Part shown: positions 9,200-18,497 of the stretch, in pieces
Layout of the letters: every line of letters begins with the position of its first letter
Numbering within the stretch: position 1 is the stretch's first letter
Assembly: GCF_022828475.1 (NCBI RefSeq)
Contig: NZ_CP059557.1
Coordinates: 1,550,001-1,614,000 of the forward strand
DNA: 64,000 nt
Direction: 5' to 3'
DNA from: Saccharopolyspora gloriosae
Lineage (GTDB): Bacteria > Actinomycetota > Actinomycetes > Mycobacteriales > Pseudonocardiaceae
The notes under the pieces: model-generated
What the model was told of the DNA's origin: nothing
Databases searched by the model: none
What the model saw: only the letters and a program-made list of their open reading frames with translations
Translations under genes and position numbers: made by a program

Positions 9200-10335
9200 G
9201 CGGGCAGCAACCGGCCCCCGGACACCCCGGCTACCCCGGACAACCCGCCCGGCGCGGCCTGTCGGTCGTCGTCGCAGGCGGCGGCACCGCCGGACACATC
9301 GAACCGGCCCTCGCCCTGGCCGACGCCGTGCGCAGGCTGCGGCCCGACGCGCGCATCACCGCACTCGGCACCGAGCGCGGCCTGGAGAACCGGCTGGTGC
9401 CCGCACGCGGCTACCCGCTGGAACTGGTGCCGCCGGTGCCGATGCCGCGCAAGCCCAGCGCCGAACTCCTGCGGATGCCGGGCAAAGTGTGGGACTCCGT
9501 GCGCAAGACCAAGGACGTGCTGGAACGAGTCGACGCCGACGTCGTCGTCGGCTTCGGCGGCTACGTCTCGCTGTCCGCATACCTGGCGGCGCGCGGCAAG
9601 ATCCCGATCGTCGTGCACGAGGCGAACGCCCGGGCGGGCATGGCGAACAAGGTCGGCGCCCGGTTCGCCGAGCGAATCCTCGCCGCCACCCCGGACAGCG
9701 GACTCGCGGGCGCCCGGCCCATCGGCATCCCGCTGCGGGAATCCATCACCGGACTCGACCGGGCCGCGCTGCGCATGCAGGCCAGGCAGTTCTTCGGACT
9801 GCACCCGCACGCGCCGACGGTCCTCGTGTTCGGCGGTTCGCAGGGCGCGCAGACCCTGAACACCGCGTTCTCCGGTGCGGCGCAGGCCCTCGGCCGCGCG
9901 GGCATCGGCGTGCTGCACGCCCACGGACCGAAGAACACCCTCGCCGTGCAGCAGGTTCCCGGTGCTCCCGTCTACAACGCGGTGCCGTACCTGGAGCGGA
10001 TGGACCTCGCCTACGCCGCCGCTGACCTCGTGGTGTGCCGTTCCGGTGCGATGACCGTCGCCGAGGTCTCCGCGGTCGGGCTGCCTGCCGTGTTCGTGCC
10101 GCTGCCGCACGGCAACGGGGAACAAGCGCTCAACGCGCAGCCCGTCGTCTCGGCAGGCGGCGCCCTGCTCGTCGCCGACGAGGACATGACGCCGGACAAG
10201 GTCATCAACGAAATCCTGCCGCTGGGCCGCGCCCCGCAGCGGCTGCAGATGATGAGTCGTGCCACGCTGGGCACCGGACATCGCGAAGCCGACCAGGTGC
10301 TCGCACGAATCGTGCTGGAGGTGGCCGGCCAGTGA
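9196..10335 (+). CDS. murG: Lipid II synthase MurG
   Basis: MurG transfers GlcNAc from UDP-GlcNAc to lipid I at the inner face of the membrane. The 379-residue GT-B protein begins, after a Gly/Pro-rich leader, with [19 protein letters not shown]. It carries [24 protein letters not shown] and the donor-site motif [20 protein letters not shown]. The start is a TTG overlapping the ftsW stop (TTGA) with AGGAGG upstream; the frame is open further upstream, but that stretch lies inside ftsW. It overlaps murC by 4 nt. Confidence 0.95.
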   Translation: MSGQQPAPGHPGYPGQPARRGLSVVVAGGGTAGHIEPALALADAVRRLRPDARITALGTERGLENRLVPARGYPLELVPPVPMPRKPSAELLRMPGKVWDSVRKTKDVLERVDADVVVGFGGYVSLSAYLAARGKIPIVVHEANARAGMANKVGARFAERILAATPDSGLAGARPIGIPLRESITGLDRAALRMQARQFFGLHPHAPTVLVFGGSQGAQTLNTAFSGAAQALGRAGIGVLHAHGPKNTLAVQQVPGAPVYNAVPYLERMDLAYAAADLVVCRSGAMTVAEVSAVGLPAVFVPLPHGNGEQALNAQPVVSAGGALLVADEDMTPDKVINEILPLGRAPQRLQMMSRATLGTGHREADQVLARIVLEVAGQ

Positions 10336-11798
10336 CCGAACCACAGACCGCGGAACGCAGCGGCACCGACGACCTGCTGGCCCGAGTGCATCTCGTGGGC
10401 ATCGGCGGCGCGGGCATGAGCGGCATCGCCCGCATCCTGCTGGCCCGCGACCGGCAGGTGTCCGGCTCCGACGCCCGCGACTCGCGCACCGTGTTGGCTC
10501 TGCGCGCGCAAGGCGCGCACGTGGCGCTCGGGCACCGGGGGGAGAACCTCGACCAGCTCGACGAGGACCCGACCGCGATCGTGGTGTCCACCGCGATCCG
10601 GCCGGACAACCCGGAACTCGTCGAAGCCCAGCGCCGCGGGGTGGCCGTGCTGCGCCGCGCCGAAGCGCTCGCCGCGCTGATGGCCGACCACCGGGTCGCC
10701 TGCGTCGCCGGAACGCACGGCAAGACCTCCACCACTTCGATGCTCACCGTCGCGCTGCAGCACTGCAGGCTCGACCCGTCGTTCGCGATCGGCGGCGACC
10801 TCAACGAATCCGGGGCGAACGCGCACCACGGCGAAGGCGGCATGTTCGTCGCCGAAGCCGACGAGAGCGACGGATCGTTCCTGGTGTTCGCGCCCTCGGT
10901 GGCCGTGGTGACCAACGTCGAACCCGACCACCTGGACCACCACGGCACCGCCGAGGCTTACACGGAGGTCTTCGACGAGTTCGTCCGCCGCATCGAGCCG
11001 GGTGGGGTGCTCGTCGTCAACACCGACGACGCGGGCTCCGCGCGGCTGGCCGGACAGGCCGAAGCCGCCGGGCTGCGAGTCCGCCGGTACGGGCGCGACG
11101 CGAACGGCGTTGGCGACGCGCGCATCGTCGACTACCGGCCCGAGCACGGAGCCGGAGTGGCCGCCGTCGAACTGGGCGGACCGGACGGACCACAGCTGAT
11201 CGACGTGCAGATCTCCGTGCCCGGTGAACACATGGCGGGCAACGCGGTCGCCGCACTGCTGGCCGGGCTCGAACTCGGGGCGCCGCTGAACGAACTGCTC
11301 GACGGTCTCGCCGCGTTCGGCGGAGTGCGCCGCCGTTTCGAGTTCAAGGGCCAGGCGGGCGGGGTGCAGGTCTACGACGATTACGCCCACCATCCGACCG
11401 AGGTCGACGCGCAGCTGCGCGCAGCCCGGCCCGTCGTCGGTGACGGCAGGCTGATCGTGGTGTTCCAGCCGCACCTGTTCTCCCGCACCGAGGCCTTCGC
11501 CACGGAGTTCGCGACCGCGCTGGGACTCGCCGACGAGGTCGTGGTGCTCGACATCTACGGCGCGCGCGAGGATCCGGTGCCGGGCGTCACCGGGGCGCTC
11601 ATCGCCGACGCGATTCCCGGCGCACCGCGGCGAGTGCACTTCGAGCCGTCGCTGACCGACGCGGCGCCGCTGGTCGCGCGCTTGGCCGCGCCGGGCGACC
11701 TGGTGCTCACCATGGGCGCTGGTGACGTGACGATGCTCGGTCCGGAGATCCTGGTGGAGCTGGAACGAGCCGCGGGCACCGACGGGGCCTCGGGATGA
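10332..11798 (+). CDS. murC: UDP-MurNAc:L-Ala ligase MurC
   Basis: MurC adds L-alanine to UDP-MurNAc, the first stem-peptide step. In 488 residues it shows the N-terminal [13 protein letters not shown] glycine loop (about 24), the ATP loop [12 protein letters not shown] (about 126), [20 protein letters not shown] and a C-terminal [11 protein letters not shown] motif. The GTG start overlaps the murG stop; the 3' end overlaps ftsQ in an ATGA. Confidence 0.95.
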   Translation: MTEPQTAERSGTDDLLARVHLVGIGGAGMSGIARILLARDRQVSGSDARDSRTVLALRAQGAHVALGHRGENLDQLDEDPTAIVVSTAIRPDNPELVEAQRRGVAVLRRAEALAALMADHRVACVAGTHGKTSTTSMLTVALQHCRLDPSFAIGGDLNESGANAHHGEGGMFVAEADESDGSFLVFAPSVAVVTNVEPDHLDHHGTAEAYTEVFDEFVRRIEPGGVLVVNTDDAGSARLAGQAEAAGLRVRRYGRDANGVGDARIVDYRPEHGAGVAAVELGGPDGPQLIDVQISVPGEHMAGNAVAALLAGLELGAPLNELLDGLAAFGGVRRRFEFKGQAGGVQVYDDYAHHPTEVDAQLRAARPVVGDGRLIVVFQPHLFSRTEAFATEFATALGLADEVVVLDIYGAREDPVPGVTGALIADAIPGAPRRVHFEPSLTDAAPLVARLAAPGDLVLTMGAGDVTMLGPEILVELERAAGTDGASG

Positions 11799-12538
11799 AC
11801 GCGTCGGGGCGGGCGTCGCGGCGGCCGGGAGTGCGCAGCACTCGCGGCAGGCCGGTGCGCGGCGGCGTCCCGCGCCCGCCGCGCCGCTGGCTGCTGCCGG
11901 TGGCGATGACGGTGATCACCGCCGTGGTGCTCGCGCTGTACTTCACCCCGATCCTCGGCGTGCGGTCGGTGCGGGTCGAGGGGGTGGCCGCGATCCCGGA
12001 GGGCACGGTGCTCGACACCGCCGGGATCGAGCTCGGCAACCCGATGCTGCAGGTCGACTCCGAGGCCGTCCGGTCCAGGCTGGGCGAAGTCCCGGAGATC
12101 GCGGGATCGGAGGTTCACCTGGAGTGGCCGTCGACGGTGCGGCTGGAGATCACCGAGCGAACCGCGGTCGCCTACCTGCCCGCCGACGGCCCCGGGGACA
12201 GCGGGGTGCGGTTGATCGACGCGACCGGCGTTCCGTTCCGCACGGTTCCGCGACCGCCCGCCGGGCTGGCCCAGCTGCGGCTGGGCAGCGACCGGGCCGA
12301 AGGCGTCCGGGCGGCGATGATCGCGCTCACGGCGCTGCCGCCGCAGCTGCGCGCTGAGGTGACCGAGGTTCGCGCCGATCGGCCGCAGAACCTGTACCTG
12401 GGGCTGACGGGTGGCCGGCAGGTGCATTGGGGGGAGAGCGGCGACGCGGCGCGGAAGTCGGCGATTCTGATTCCGCTGCTCACCCGCGAGGGGAAGGTCT
12501 ACGACGTCACGAGCCCGGATCTGCCCACTGTGGCTTGA
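11795..12538 (+). CDS. ftsQ: Divisome protein FtsQ
   Basis: This 247-residue bitopic membrane protein has a basic N-terminal tail, one TM helix ([16 protein letters not shown], about 30-50), a POTRA domain starting [17 protein letters not shown], and a C-terminal FtsQ/DivIB beta domain ([21 protein letters not shown]). FtsQ recruits FtsB/FtsL and regulates septal synthesis. It is the last gene of this dcw segment. In most actinomycetes ftsZ follows directly; here it begins 9.1 kb downstream. Confidence 0.92.
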   Translation: MNASGRASRRPGVRSTRGRPVRGGVPRPPRRWLLPVAMTVITAVVLALYFTPILGVRSVRVEGVAAIPEGTVLDTAGIELGNPMLQVDSEAVRSRLGEVPEIAGSEVHLEWPSTVRLEITERTAVAYLPADGPGDSGVRLIDATGVPFRTVPRPPAGLAQLRLGSDRAEGVRAAMIALTALPPQLRAEVTEVRADRPQNLYLGLTGGRQVHWGESGDAARKSAILIPLLTREGKVYDVTSPDLPTVA

Positions 12539-12705
12539 GGTCGCGCGCCGCGCGCGTTCTGCGTTCGGAATGTGCGCGGGATTATTGTGAGTTCAATTGA
12601 TGGTTCCCTAGGGGGAACTGCGCGGATTGATGTGTTTCGGTATATGCCCATAGGAAATGTCCTGCGTCTCATTGGGTGCTGACTCTGCCGACGCTCCCAT
12701 TGTGC

Positions 12706-12724
12706 ATACATCCAATGGGTGTAT
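12706..12724. promoter_or_regulatory. Candidate operator palindrome upstream of the type VII gene set
   Basis: ATACA and TGTAT flank a 9-bp spacer about 90 bp before the first gene. The surrounding 12540-12810 spacer is richer in A+T than its neighbours and also holds a GTTCCC/GGGAAC hairpin near 12604. The promoter is probably here; the regulator is unknown. Confidence 0.3.
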
Positions 12725-12815
12725 CTGAACGGCATTTCGTGCGAAGTTCGTGCTTCCACATTCGGGGTGTCGCTAATGTTCTTCGTGTACATGGGGGGCG
12801 GCACGAGGAGACGTT

Positions 12816-13253
12816 GTGGCGGACGACCAGGGGGCGGTGACCTCCGGCGGTGGCGGCGGCTGGGGGAACATCGCCGCGCAGCTGACCGGCATCAAAGCAC
12901 AAACCGAGCAGGTCCGCGAGAAGGTCGCCGCCGGGCGGCTCAAGTTCGATCCCAGTGCAGCGTCGAACGCGGCGAAGGCCTACGAGCAGGCGCAGCAGCG
13001 ACTCACCCGGCTGACGCGAAACATCGATGCGCTGAGCCGAGTTCAGGGCCTGGGCGAATACGGATCGGCGACACAACTGGCCGGAAAATTCGAGAGCAAA
13101 GCGACCGATTCGAAGACCGGCGCGGTCGGACTGCTCACGCAACTCGGCGACGAGCTGAAGGAGAAGGCGGACATGTTCCGGCAAGCCGCCGAGGAGTACG
13201 CCGCGACCGACGAATCGATCGAAGAGGCGCTTCGGCGAGGAGAGCAGCGATGA
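12816..13253 (+). CDS. Type VII secretion-like helical protein with YxxxD motif
   Basis: This 145-residue, mostly alpha-helical protein has an N-terminal glycine run (SGGGGGWG). Two predicted helices (about 20-75 and 85-140) are linked near KFESKATDSKTG, like the helical hairpin of WXG100/EspC-type proteins. Near the C-terminus it carries Y128-AAT-D132, which fits the YxxxD/E general secretion signal of type VII substrates. The GTG start follows GAGGAG. It overlaps the next gene by 4 nt. No ESX core genes (eccB-E, mycP) are in the window, so export would need machinery encoded elsewhere. Substrate status is inferred. Confidence 0.6.
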   Translation: MADDQGAVTSGGGGGWGNIAAQLTGIKAQTEQVREKVAAGRLKFDPSAASNAAKAYEQAQQRLTRLTRNIDALSRVQGLGEYGSATQLAGKFESKATDSKTGAVGLLTQLGDELKEKADMFRQAAEEYAATDESIEEALRRGEQR

Positions 13254-13777
13254 GCCGACGTACCCGGATCGCCGGCGCGTCGCTGGCGATCGGAGTTCTG
13301 CTGGCAGTGCCGGGTTGCGCGTTGCGCTCCCAGGCGGAGGCGCCGGACGCGGAGGCCCCGGCGCGCAACGCCGGACTCGACTCCATCGACCCGTGCGCGT
13401 TGCTCACCGAGGACGAGCTCACCGCTCGCGGCGCGTGGCCGCCCGGTTATCCGAACCGGAACGTCCCCGCCGAGCCGGGTTGCGACTACGACGGTGATCC
13501 CTTCGGTTACAGCTTCTTCAAGAACCAGCAGATGACCGTCGAGTCCTACGGCGCGCAGGACAACTGGGCCGAGTTCGACCGCCGCGAGTTGAACGGCCGC
13601 GTGGCGGCGAACGCCATCAACGCGAGCTCGACCGGTGGGCGGATCTGCTCGACGATGTTCAACGCCGGGGGCGGCGTGATCATCGTGACGGTCGGCGAAC
13701 TCAACGACGAGGGCCGGGACGAGTGCGCCGAATCGTGGCAGCTGGCCGAGCTGGTCGAAGCGAAGACGCCGCGCTGA
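13250..13777 (+). CDS. DUF3558-type lipoprotein
   Basis: The 175-residue protein has a lipoprotein signal: a basic start (MSRRTRIAG), a hydrophobic core, and lipobox LAVPGC with Cys at about residue 23. The mature part has IDPCALLTEDEL and further cysteines (GCDYDG, GGRICS, DECAES), the usual pattern of DUF3558 proteins of Pseudonocardiales. It is probably anchored on the outer membrane leaflet. It overlaps the preceding gene (ATGA) and belongs to the PPE/EspG operon. Function unknown. Confidence 0.7.
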   Translation: MSRRTRIAGASLAIGVLLAVPGCALRSQAEAPDAEAPARNAGLDSIDPCALLTEDELTARGAWPPGYPNRNVPAEPGCDYDGDPFGYSFFKNQQMTVESYGAQDNWAEFDRRELNGRVAANAINASSTGGRICSTMFNAGGGVIIVTVGELNDEGRDECAESWQLAELVEAKTPR

Positions 13778-13854
13778 TCGATCGAGTCGGGACCGGGCCG
13801 CCCGGGAGAGGGGAACCGGGGCGGCACTGAATCTGGGGAGAACCATGGGGTTCG

Positions 13855-15309
13855 GTGACTGGGCACAGCACATCAGAGACACCGTTCACGACGCAGGCGC
13901 ACTGGCTGGGATACGACACCCGAGCGCAGCAGGAACAGCGCGAGCGCTCGGAAGGAGCCGAGCGCGCCGGGGAGCGGCGGCGGGACGCCCTAGCGGAGCA
14001 GAACGAGCGGCTGCACTCCGGTGGTGAGTTCGATCCGCCGTCCATCACGGAGCGGGAGAACTGGCAGTCCTACAGCCATCAGGAGCTGTACGACATCAAC
14101 GTGCGGTCGCTGGGCCTGGCGGAGGCGCAGGCCGCCGCGGAGGCGTGGCGGAAGATCGGGCAGGAACTCAAGGCGATCGGCCCCGAGCTGCAGCGCGACT
14201 CGCAGGCCGCGATCGAAGCGGGCTGGGAGGGCGACGCCGCCGACGTCGCCAAGGCCTCCGCCGAACCGCTGGTGAAATGGATGACCGACAGCGGGGAAGC
14301 GTTCCACCTCACCGGGAACAAGATCGAGGAAGCCGGGTCGGCCGCCGGACAGGCCAAGGCGATGGTGCCGGAACCGCAGGGTTTCAGCGTCGGCCGCGCC
14401 GTCGCGTCGAGCATTCCCGGCGGACTGGTCGGCGGCGGCATGGACGCGCTGGCGCAGATGCGGGAACGGCAGGAGGCCGAGCGCGCCGCGCAGGACACCA
14501 TGCAGCGGGTGCTGACCCCGACGTACGAGAACGTCGACGCCACGGTCCCGGTTTATCCGGGGCTGGACGGTGCGCCGCTGCCGCCGCCCCCGCCGGGCGA
14601 ACCGCCGCCCGTCGAGGCGCCGCCGCCACCCGTGGTTCCGGGGCCGGGCCGCGACGGGGGCAGCGGTGGCAACGACCTCAGACGTGACGACCGGGTCGGA
14701 GGCGACCACGGCGGCAACGACCGGGGCGGCAACGACCGGGGCGGCAACGACCAGGGCGGGAACGACCGAGGCGGCGACCGGAAGGTCCAGCCGCTCCCGT
14801 ATCCCAACCGTCCCGCGGAATCGGACTCTTCCTGGGTGCCGGACCGACCCGAATCCCCGCACGACCGGACGCCGTCGGGACCGCCGCGTCCGCCGGGTTC
14901 ACCGCAGACCCCGCCGGTCATCGGCGGACCGATGCCGGTCGGCGGTGGCGGGGGAGGCGGCCGCGTCGGTGGGCCTGCGGGCGGCAAGGCCGGAGGGGCG
15001 ATCGGCAGCGGGCCGGGCAGCGGCGTCGCGAGCGGCCGGACCGGCACCGGTGCGGGGAATCCCCCGGGGCCGGGCGGCCGAGCCGGTGTCGCGACACCGA
15101 ACGTCGGTGCGCCGGGGGCGGGTGCCGGCGCGACGGCGGGTGGCGCGGGCGGCGGGCCGCGCGGTGCCGCGGGCGGCATGGGCGCCGGTAATCGTGGTGG
15201 GCAAGGCGGCGAGGACTACGAACACGAGCACCCTGGCTGGCTCCAGGAGCAGGACGACATCTGGCTGGACGGAATGCCGAAGACCGCTCCGCCCGTGTTC
15301 GGCGAGTGA
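13855..15309 (+). CDS. PPE-like protein with long Gly/Pro-rich tail
   Basis: This 484-residue protein has an N-terminal helical PPE-type domain (about 1-200). It includes NWQSYSHQELYDIN, a WEGDAAD turn (a WxG equivalent) and KWMTDSGEAFHLTG. A Pro-rich linker (about 235-265), a GGNDR repeat block (about 285-310) and a Gly/Ala-rich tail follow, ending in a conserved-looking acidic stretch (EDYEHEHPGWLQ). PPE proteins are exported by type VII systems as helical pairs with help from EspG. The GTG start at 13855 is uncertain: an ATG at 13845 with a better ribosome site (GGGGAGAACC) opens a different frame for 60 codons. Confidence 0.65.
   Translation: MTGHSTSETPFTTQAHWLGYDTRAQQEQRERSEGAERAGERRRDALAEQNERLHSGGEFDPPSITERENWQSYSHQELYDINVRSLGLAEAQAAAEAWRKIGQELKAIGPELQRDSQAAIEAGWEGDAADVAKASAEPLVKWMTDSGEAFHLTGNKIEEAGSAAGQAKAMVPEPQGFSVGRAVASSIPGGLVGGGMDALAQMRERQEAERAAQDTMQRVLTPTYENVDATVPVYPGLDGAPLPPPPPGEPPPVEAPPPPVVPGPGRDGGSGGNDLRRDDRVGGDHGGNDRGGNDRGGNDQGGNDRGGDRKVQPLPYPNRPAESDSSWVPDRPESPHDRTPSGPPRPPGSPQTPPVIGGPMPVGGGGGGGRVGGPAGGKAGGAIGSGPGSGVASGRTGTGAGNPPGPGGRAGVATPNVGAPGAGAGATAGGAGGGPRGAAGGMGAGNRGGQGGEDYEHEHPGWLQEQDDIWLDGMPKTAPPVFGE
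14711..14781 (+). repeat. 15-bp tandem repeat inside the PPE-like gene
   Basis: Four consecutive 15-nt units close to GCGGCAACGACCGGG, plus a partial fifth, encode GGND(R/Q) repeats. Units 1 and 2 are identical; units 3 and 4 have one or two changes. This in-frame array could vary in copy number between strains. Confidence 0.85.
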
Positions 15310-15351
15310 ATCCGGCCTTCCGGCGCAGACCACTCCGAAAGGACTACGCAG

Positions 15352-16167
15352 GTGAGTCTGATCGTTCGTTGGCGGTTGCATCCGCTGCACCTGTACCTGG
15401 TGTGCAGCTACCTGGGGCTGGACGATCTCACGTTGCCGCTGGAGGGTCCCGCCTACGGGCGGACCCGGCGGCAGCTGGGCGAGGTCGCCCAGCTGGAGGC
15501 GGGCACCCTGCGGAAACTGGGAATTCTGGTCGACGACGAGGTTCCGGCGGAGCTCGCGCGAGCGCTGCGGGTGCTCACGAAGCCGTACCTGTGGGTCGAT
15601 TCCCTGTGGTTCCCCGAGTTCGGCGGCGACGCGGCGTGGCGCACCGTCGCCGCGCTGACCGACGGCGGCCGGGTGGTGCTCGGCGTCCAGGAACCGGGCG
15701 AGACCGGACGATTCGGCGGCACGTTGACCGTGGAGGTGCACGAGAAGGCCGGGTTGTCGGAGGTGCTGCTGGCGACGTTGCCGCCGGCCCCGCCGGGCAA
15801 CCGAGGCCGGGCGCAGGTGCCGGAGAGCTCGTTGCGCGCCGACGCCGAACCGCCCCAGGCAGGGTTTCTGCGGGAGGTCGTTGCGGCGCGCGGCAGTGGT
15901 GGTGACCGGCTCGTCGAGCTGTACCGCCGCATCGGCACGGACGCCCACGTGCGGGCCGGCCAATTCGCCGCGTCCATCCGCGAACCGGACGGACGGCGGC
16001 GGCGCTCCGCAGTGGTGCGCTGGTTCGACAACGCCGAACCGGACGGTCGCTACCTGGATCACCACGAGCGGGGCGCTACCGGGGAGCGGATGCATTCGCT
16101 GACCCCGGCGGACGCCCGGGCCGTCCGGGGGCAGATCGACACGTTGATCGCGTCGATCCGCGGGTGA
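15352..16167 (+). CDS. EspG-like type VII secretion chaperone
   Basis: The 271-residue protein fits the EspG (ESX secretion-associated) family of cytosolic chaperones that bind PPE partners. It opens with a short strand (SLIVRWRLHP) and a helix. The YLWVDSLWFP segment and alternating strands (DGGRVVLGVQE) suit the EspG fold. The C-terminal half has RLVELYRRIGTDAHVRAGQFAAS and RSAVVRWFDNAEPDGRYLDHH. The start is GTG 15352 after AAGGACTACGCAG. Its place directly after a PPE-like gene supports a cognate chaperone. Homology is judged by pattern only. Confidence 0.6.
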   Translation: MSLIVRWRLHPLHLYLVCSYLGLDDLTLPLEGPAYGRTRRQLGEVAQLEAGTLRKLGILVDDEVPAELARALRVLTKPYLWVDSLWFPEFGGDAAWRTVAALTDGGRVVLGVQEPGETGRFGGTLTVEVHEKAGLSEVLLATLPPAPPGNRGRAQVPESSLRADAEPPQAGFLREVVAARGSGGDRLVELYRRIGTDAHVRAGQFAASIREPDGRRRRSAVVRWFDNAEPDGRYLDHHERGATGERMHSLTPADARAVRGQIDTLIASIRG

Positions 16168-16287
16168 ACGGCAGTCCACAGTGGACTGAAGCCTGTTTCG
16201 CCGGTGGGCCGGGGAGCCCTGAATGGCGCATTGACGATGATCCGCCCCCGCAATAGCGTTCAGAAATCGTTTTCTGGGGGTGCTGCG

Positions 16288-17616
16288 ATGGTCGACGCCG
16301 CCGCGATCAGCCGACGAACCGCGTTGTGCGGAGCAGGAGCGGTACTGCTCGCCGGTGCCACCGCATGCGCGCCCGCCCGGAACCCCCGCGAGATCAGCCT
16401 GTGGAACTTCTACGGCCCCGGCGGGCAGACCAAGAGCCAGAACGACTGGATCATCAAGCTCGCCGCGGACTGGAACGCGACCCACGACGTGCAGGTCAAG
16501 CTGCGGTACGTGCCGAACAAGGACTACAAGACCGGCCCGACCCTGCAGACCTCGTTCAGCGCGGGCGCCGGGCCGGACGTGTTCCTGCTCAGCCCCGGTG
16601 ACTTCCTGCGCTACTACAACGGCGGCGCGCTCGCCGACCTCACCCCGCACCTCGAACCCGGCATGCGCGAGGACTTCCTGCCCGAAGTGCTCAGCACCCG
16701 CCTCGTCGACGACCGGGTGTACGGACTGCCGATGGAGATCGAGCCGCTGGCGCTGTTCTACGCCGAGGACGCCTTCGAAACGGCCGGGCTGTCCGAAGGA
16801 GACCTGCCGAAGACCTGGGACGACCTGCTGGGACTCGCCGAACGCCTCACCACCCCCGAGCGGTTCGGGATGCTGTTCGAGACCAACCCCGGCTACTACC
16901 AGAACTTCACCTGGTACCCGTGGCAGTGGATGGCGGGCGGCGAAGTCCTCACCCCCGACCAGCGGCGCAGCGCGTTCGACTCGCCGGCGACCCACCAGGC
17001 GCTGCGGCTCTGGCAGGACGCGGTGCGCACCGGATCCGCGCCGCGGCGAGTGCAAGGCGAAGGCGGCAACGACTCGATCTCCAACCTCGCCCAGAGCTAC
17101 TGCGCGATGCAGCAACTCGGCATCTGGGGCATCGTCGAAATCGCCGAACAAGCCCCCGGATTCCGATACGGCGTGACGCCGATGCCCGCGCCGCCCGGCG
17201 GCACCGCCACCACCGCGCTGGGCAGCTGGGCCATGGTCGCCAACGCGAAGGGCAACAACCCCGAAGCCGCCGCCGAATTCGTCGCCTGGGCGCTGGGCTC
17301 CTCCGACCCCGCCTGCGTGGAACGGATGCGGCAGTGGAACACCGAGGCCAAGACCGGCATCCCGCCGCGCCACTCGGTGCGCCGCGCCGCCGAAGCGCGC
17401 GGCGCGTTCGACGACGGGCCGATGCGAGTGTTCGCCGAACAGGTCATGGCCGACGCGCGACCGGAACCCCGCTACCCGCCGGAGGTGTACCGGGCGATCT
17501 CCGACGCGCTGCAGGCCGCCCAGCTCGACGGCGCCGACCCGGCCGAGGCCGCGGCGGGCGCGACCGAGCAGATCGACGCGTTCCTCGACGGCTACGACGG
17601 GGCGGCGATCCAATGA
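16288..17616 (+). CDS. ABC importer sugar-binding lipoprotein
   Basis: This 442-residue family-1 extracellular solute-binding protein captures a carbohydrate outside the membrane. The signal has a Tat-like SRRTALCGAG and a lipobox ending GATAC. The mature protein begins ISLWNFYGPGGQTKSQN and has the typical GAGPDVFLLSPGDF, GLPMEIEPLALFY and FTWYPWQWMAGG segments. The ATG at 16288 follows a GGGGG run; an in-frame ATG at 16237 is less likely. It overlaps the first permease gene by 4 nt. The sugar cannot be named from sequence. Confidence 0.88.
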   Translation: MVDAAAISRRTALCGAGAVLLAGATACAPARNPREISLWNFYGPGGQTKSQNDWIIKLAADWNATHDVQVKLRYVPNKDYKTGPTLQTSFSAGAGPDVFLLSPGDFLRYYNGGALADLTPHLEPGMREDFLPEVLSTRLVDDRVYGLPMEIEPLALFYAEDAFETAGLSEGDLPKTWDDLLGLAERLTTPERFGMLFETNPGYYQNFTWYPWQWMAGGEVLTPDQRRSAFDSPATHQALRLWQDAVRTGSAPRRVQGEGGNDSISNLAQSYCAMQQLGIWGIVEIAEQAPGFRYGVTPMPAPPGGTATTALGSWAMVANAKGNNPEAAAEFVAWALGSSDPACVERMRQWNTEAKTGIPPRHSVRRAAEARGAFDDGPMRVFAEQVMADARPEPRYPPEVYRAISDALQAAQLDGADPAEAAAGATEQIDAFLDGYDGAAIQ

Positions 17617-18497
17617 GCACCCGACGTCACGAAGGCCGGGCGGCACTCGGATTCCTGGCGCCCGACGGGCTGGGGCTGCTGGTGTTCGTCGCCCTCCCGA
17701 CGGTGCTCGCGCTGGTCGTGGGCCTGTTCGAAGTGGACGGCTTCGGCAACGTCGAATGGGCCGGGCTGAACAACTTCTGGCTGATGGCGGGCGACGGCCT
17801 GCTGTGGCAGAGCTTCGGCGTCACCGCCCTGTACGCGGTCCTGTTCGTACCGCTGGTGTTCGGGTGCGGACTCGGCCTGGCACTGCTGGTGCGCGACCAC
17901 TTCCCCGGCGTCGGGGCGGTTCGCGCCGCGCTGTTCCTGCCGAACGCGGTGAGCCTCGTCGTCGTCGGCCTGCTCTGGCAGTTCCTGCTCACCGACAAGA
18001 CCGGGCTGGTGAGCCGCATCGGCGCGATCTTCGGGCTCGACGGCGTGTCCTGGCTCGGCGACCCGGACCTGGCGCTGCTCACGCTGGTGCTGATCAGCGT
18101 GTGGTTCCTGATGGGCTACCAGATGCTCATCTTCCTCGGCGGCCTCAGCGACATCCCCGGCGACCTCTACGACGCGGCCACAGTGGACGGTGCGGGCGCG
18201 TGGCACCGGTTCCGGCACGTGACCTGGCCGATGCTGCGGCCCACCAGCTTCTTCGTGCTCGTCACGTCGATGGTCAACGCGGTCACCGGGCTCCAAGCGT
18301 TCGACCTGGTCTTCGTCACCACCTCCGGCGGTCCCGCCAACGCGACCTCCACCATCGTCTACTACGCCTACCAGCAGGCCTTCCAGTTCGGCCGGTTCGG
18401 CTACGCGGCGGCGATCTGCGCGCTGCTGGTGCTGCTGCTGGGCACGATCACCGGACTGCTGTTCGCCGCGACCCGAGGAGGCCGGTTCGATGCGTAG
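17613..18497 (+). CDS. Sugar ABC transporter permease, MalF type
   Basis: The 294-residue permease has six predicted TM helices. The coupling-loop (EAA) motif, DLYDAATVDGAGAWHRFRHV and the following WPMLRP, contacts the ATPase. The start ATG overlaps the binding-protein stop, and the end overlaps the second permease by 8 nt. It forms the heterodimeric channel with the next gene. Confidence 0.88.
   Translation: MSTRRHEGRAALGFLAPDGLGLLVFVALPTVLALVVGLFEVDGFGNVEWAGLNNFWLMAGDGLLWQSFGVTALYAVLFVPLVFGCGLGLALLVRDHFPGVGAVRAALFLPNAVSLVVVGLLWQFLLTDKTGLVSRIGAIFGLDGVSWLGDPDLALLTLVLISVWFLMGYQMLIFLGGLSDIPGDLYDAATVDGAGAWHRFRHVTWPMLRPTSFFVLVTSMVNAVTGLQAFDLVFVTTSGGPANATSTIVYYAYQQAFQFGRFGYAAAICALLVLLLGTITGLLFAATRGGRFDA

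Noticed and set aside
14711-14781. Possible CRISPR-like repeat array
   Set aside because: Units are contiguous 15-mers in frame inside a gene, with no spacers; no CRISPR array or cas gene is present in the window.
14899-17646. Minus-strand frame of 915 codons opposite the EspG and binding-protein genes
   Set aside because: It spans several real plus-strand genes with signals and motifs; its composition is that of a shadow frame.
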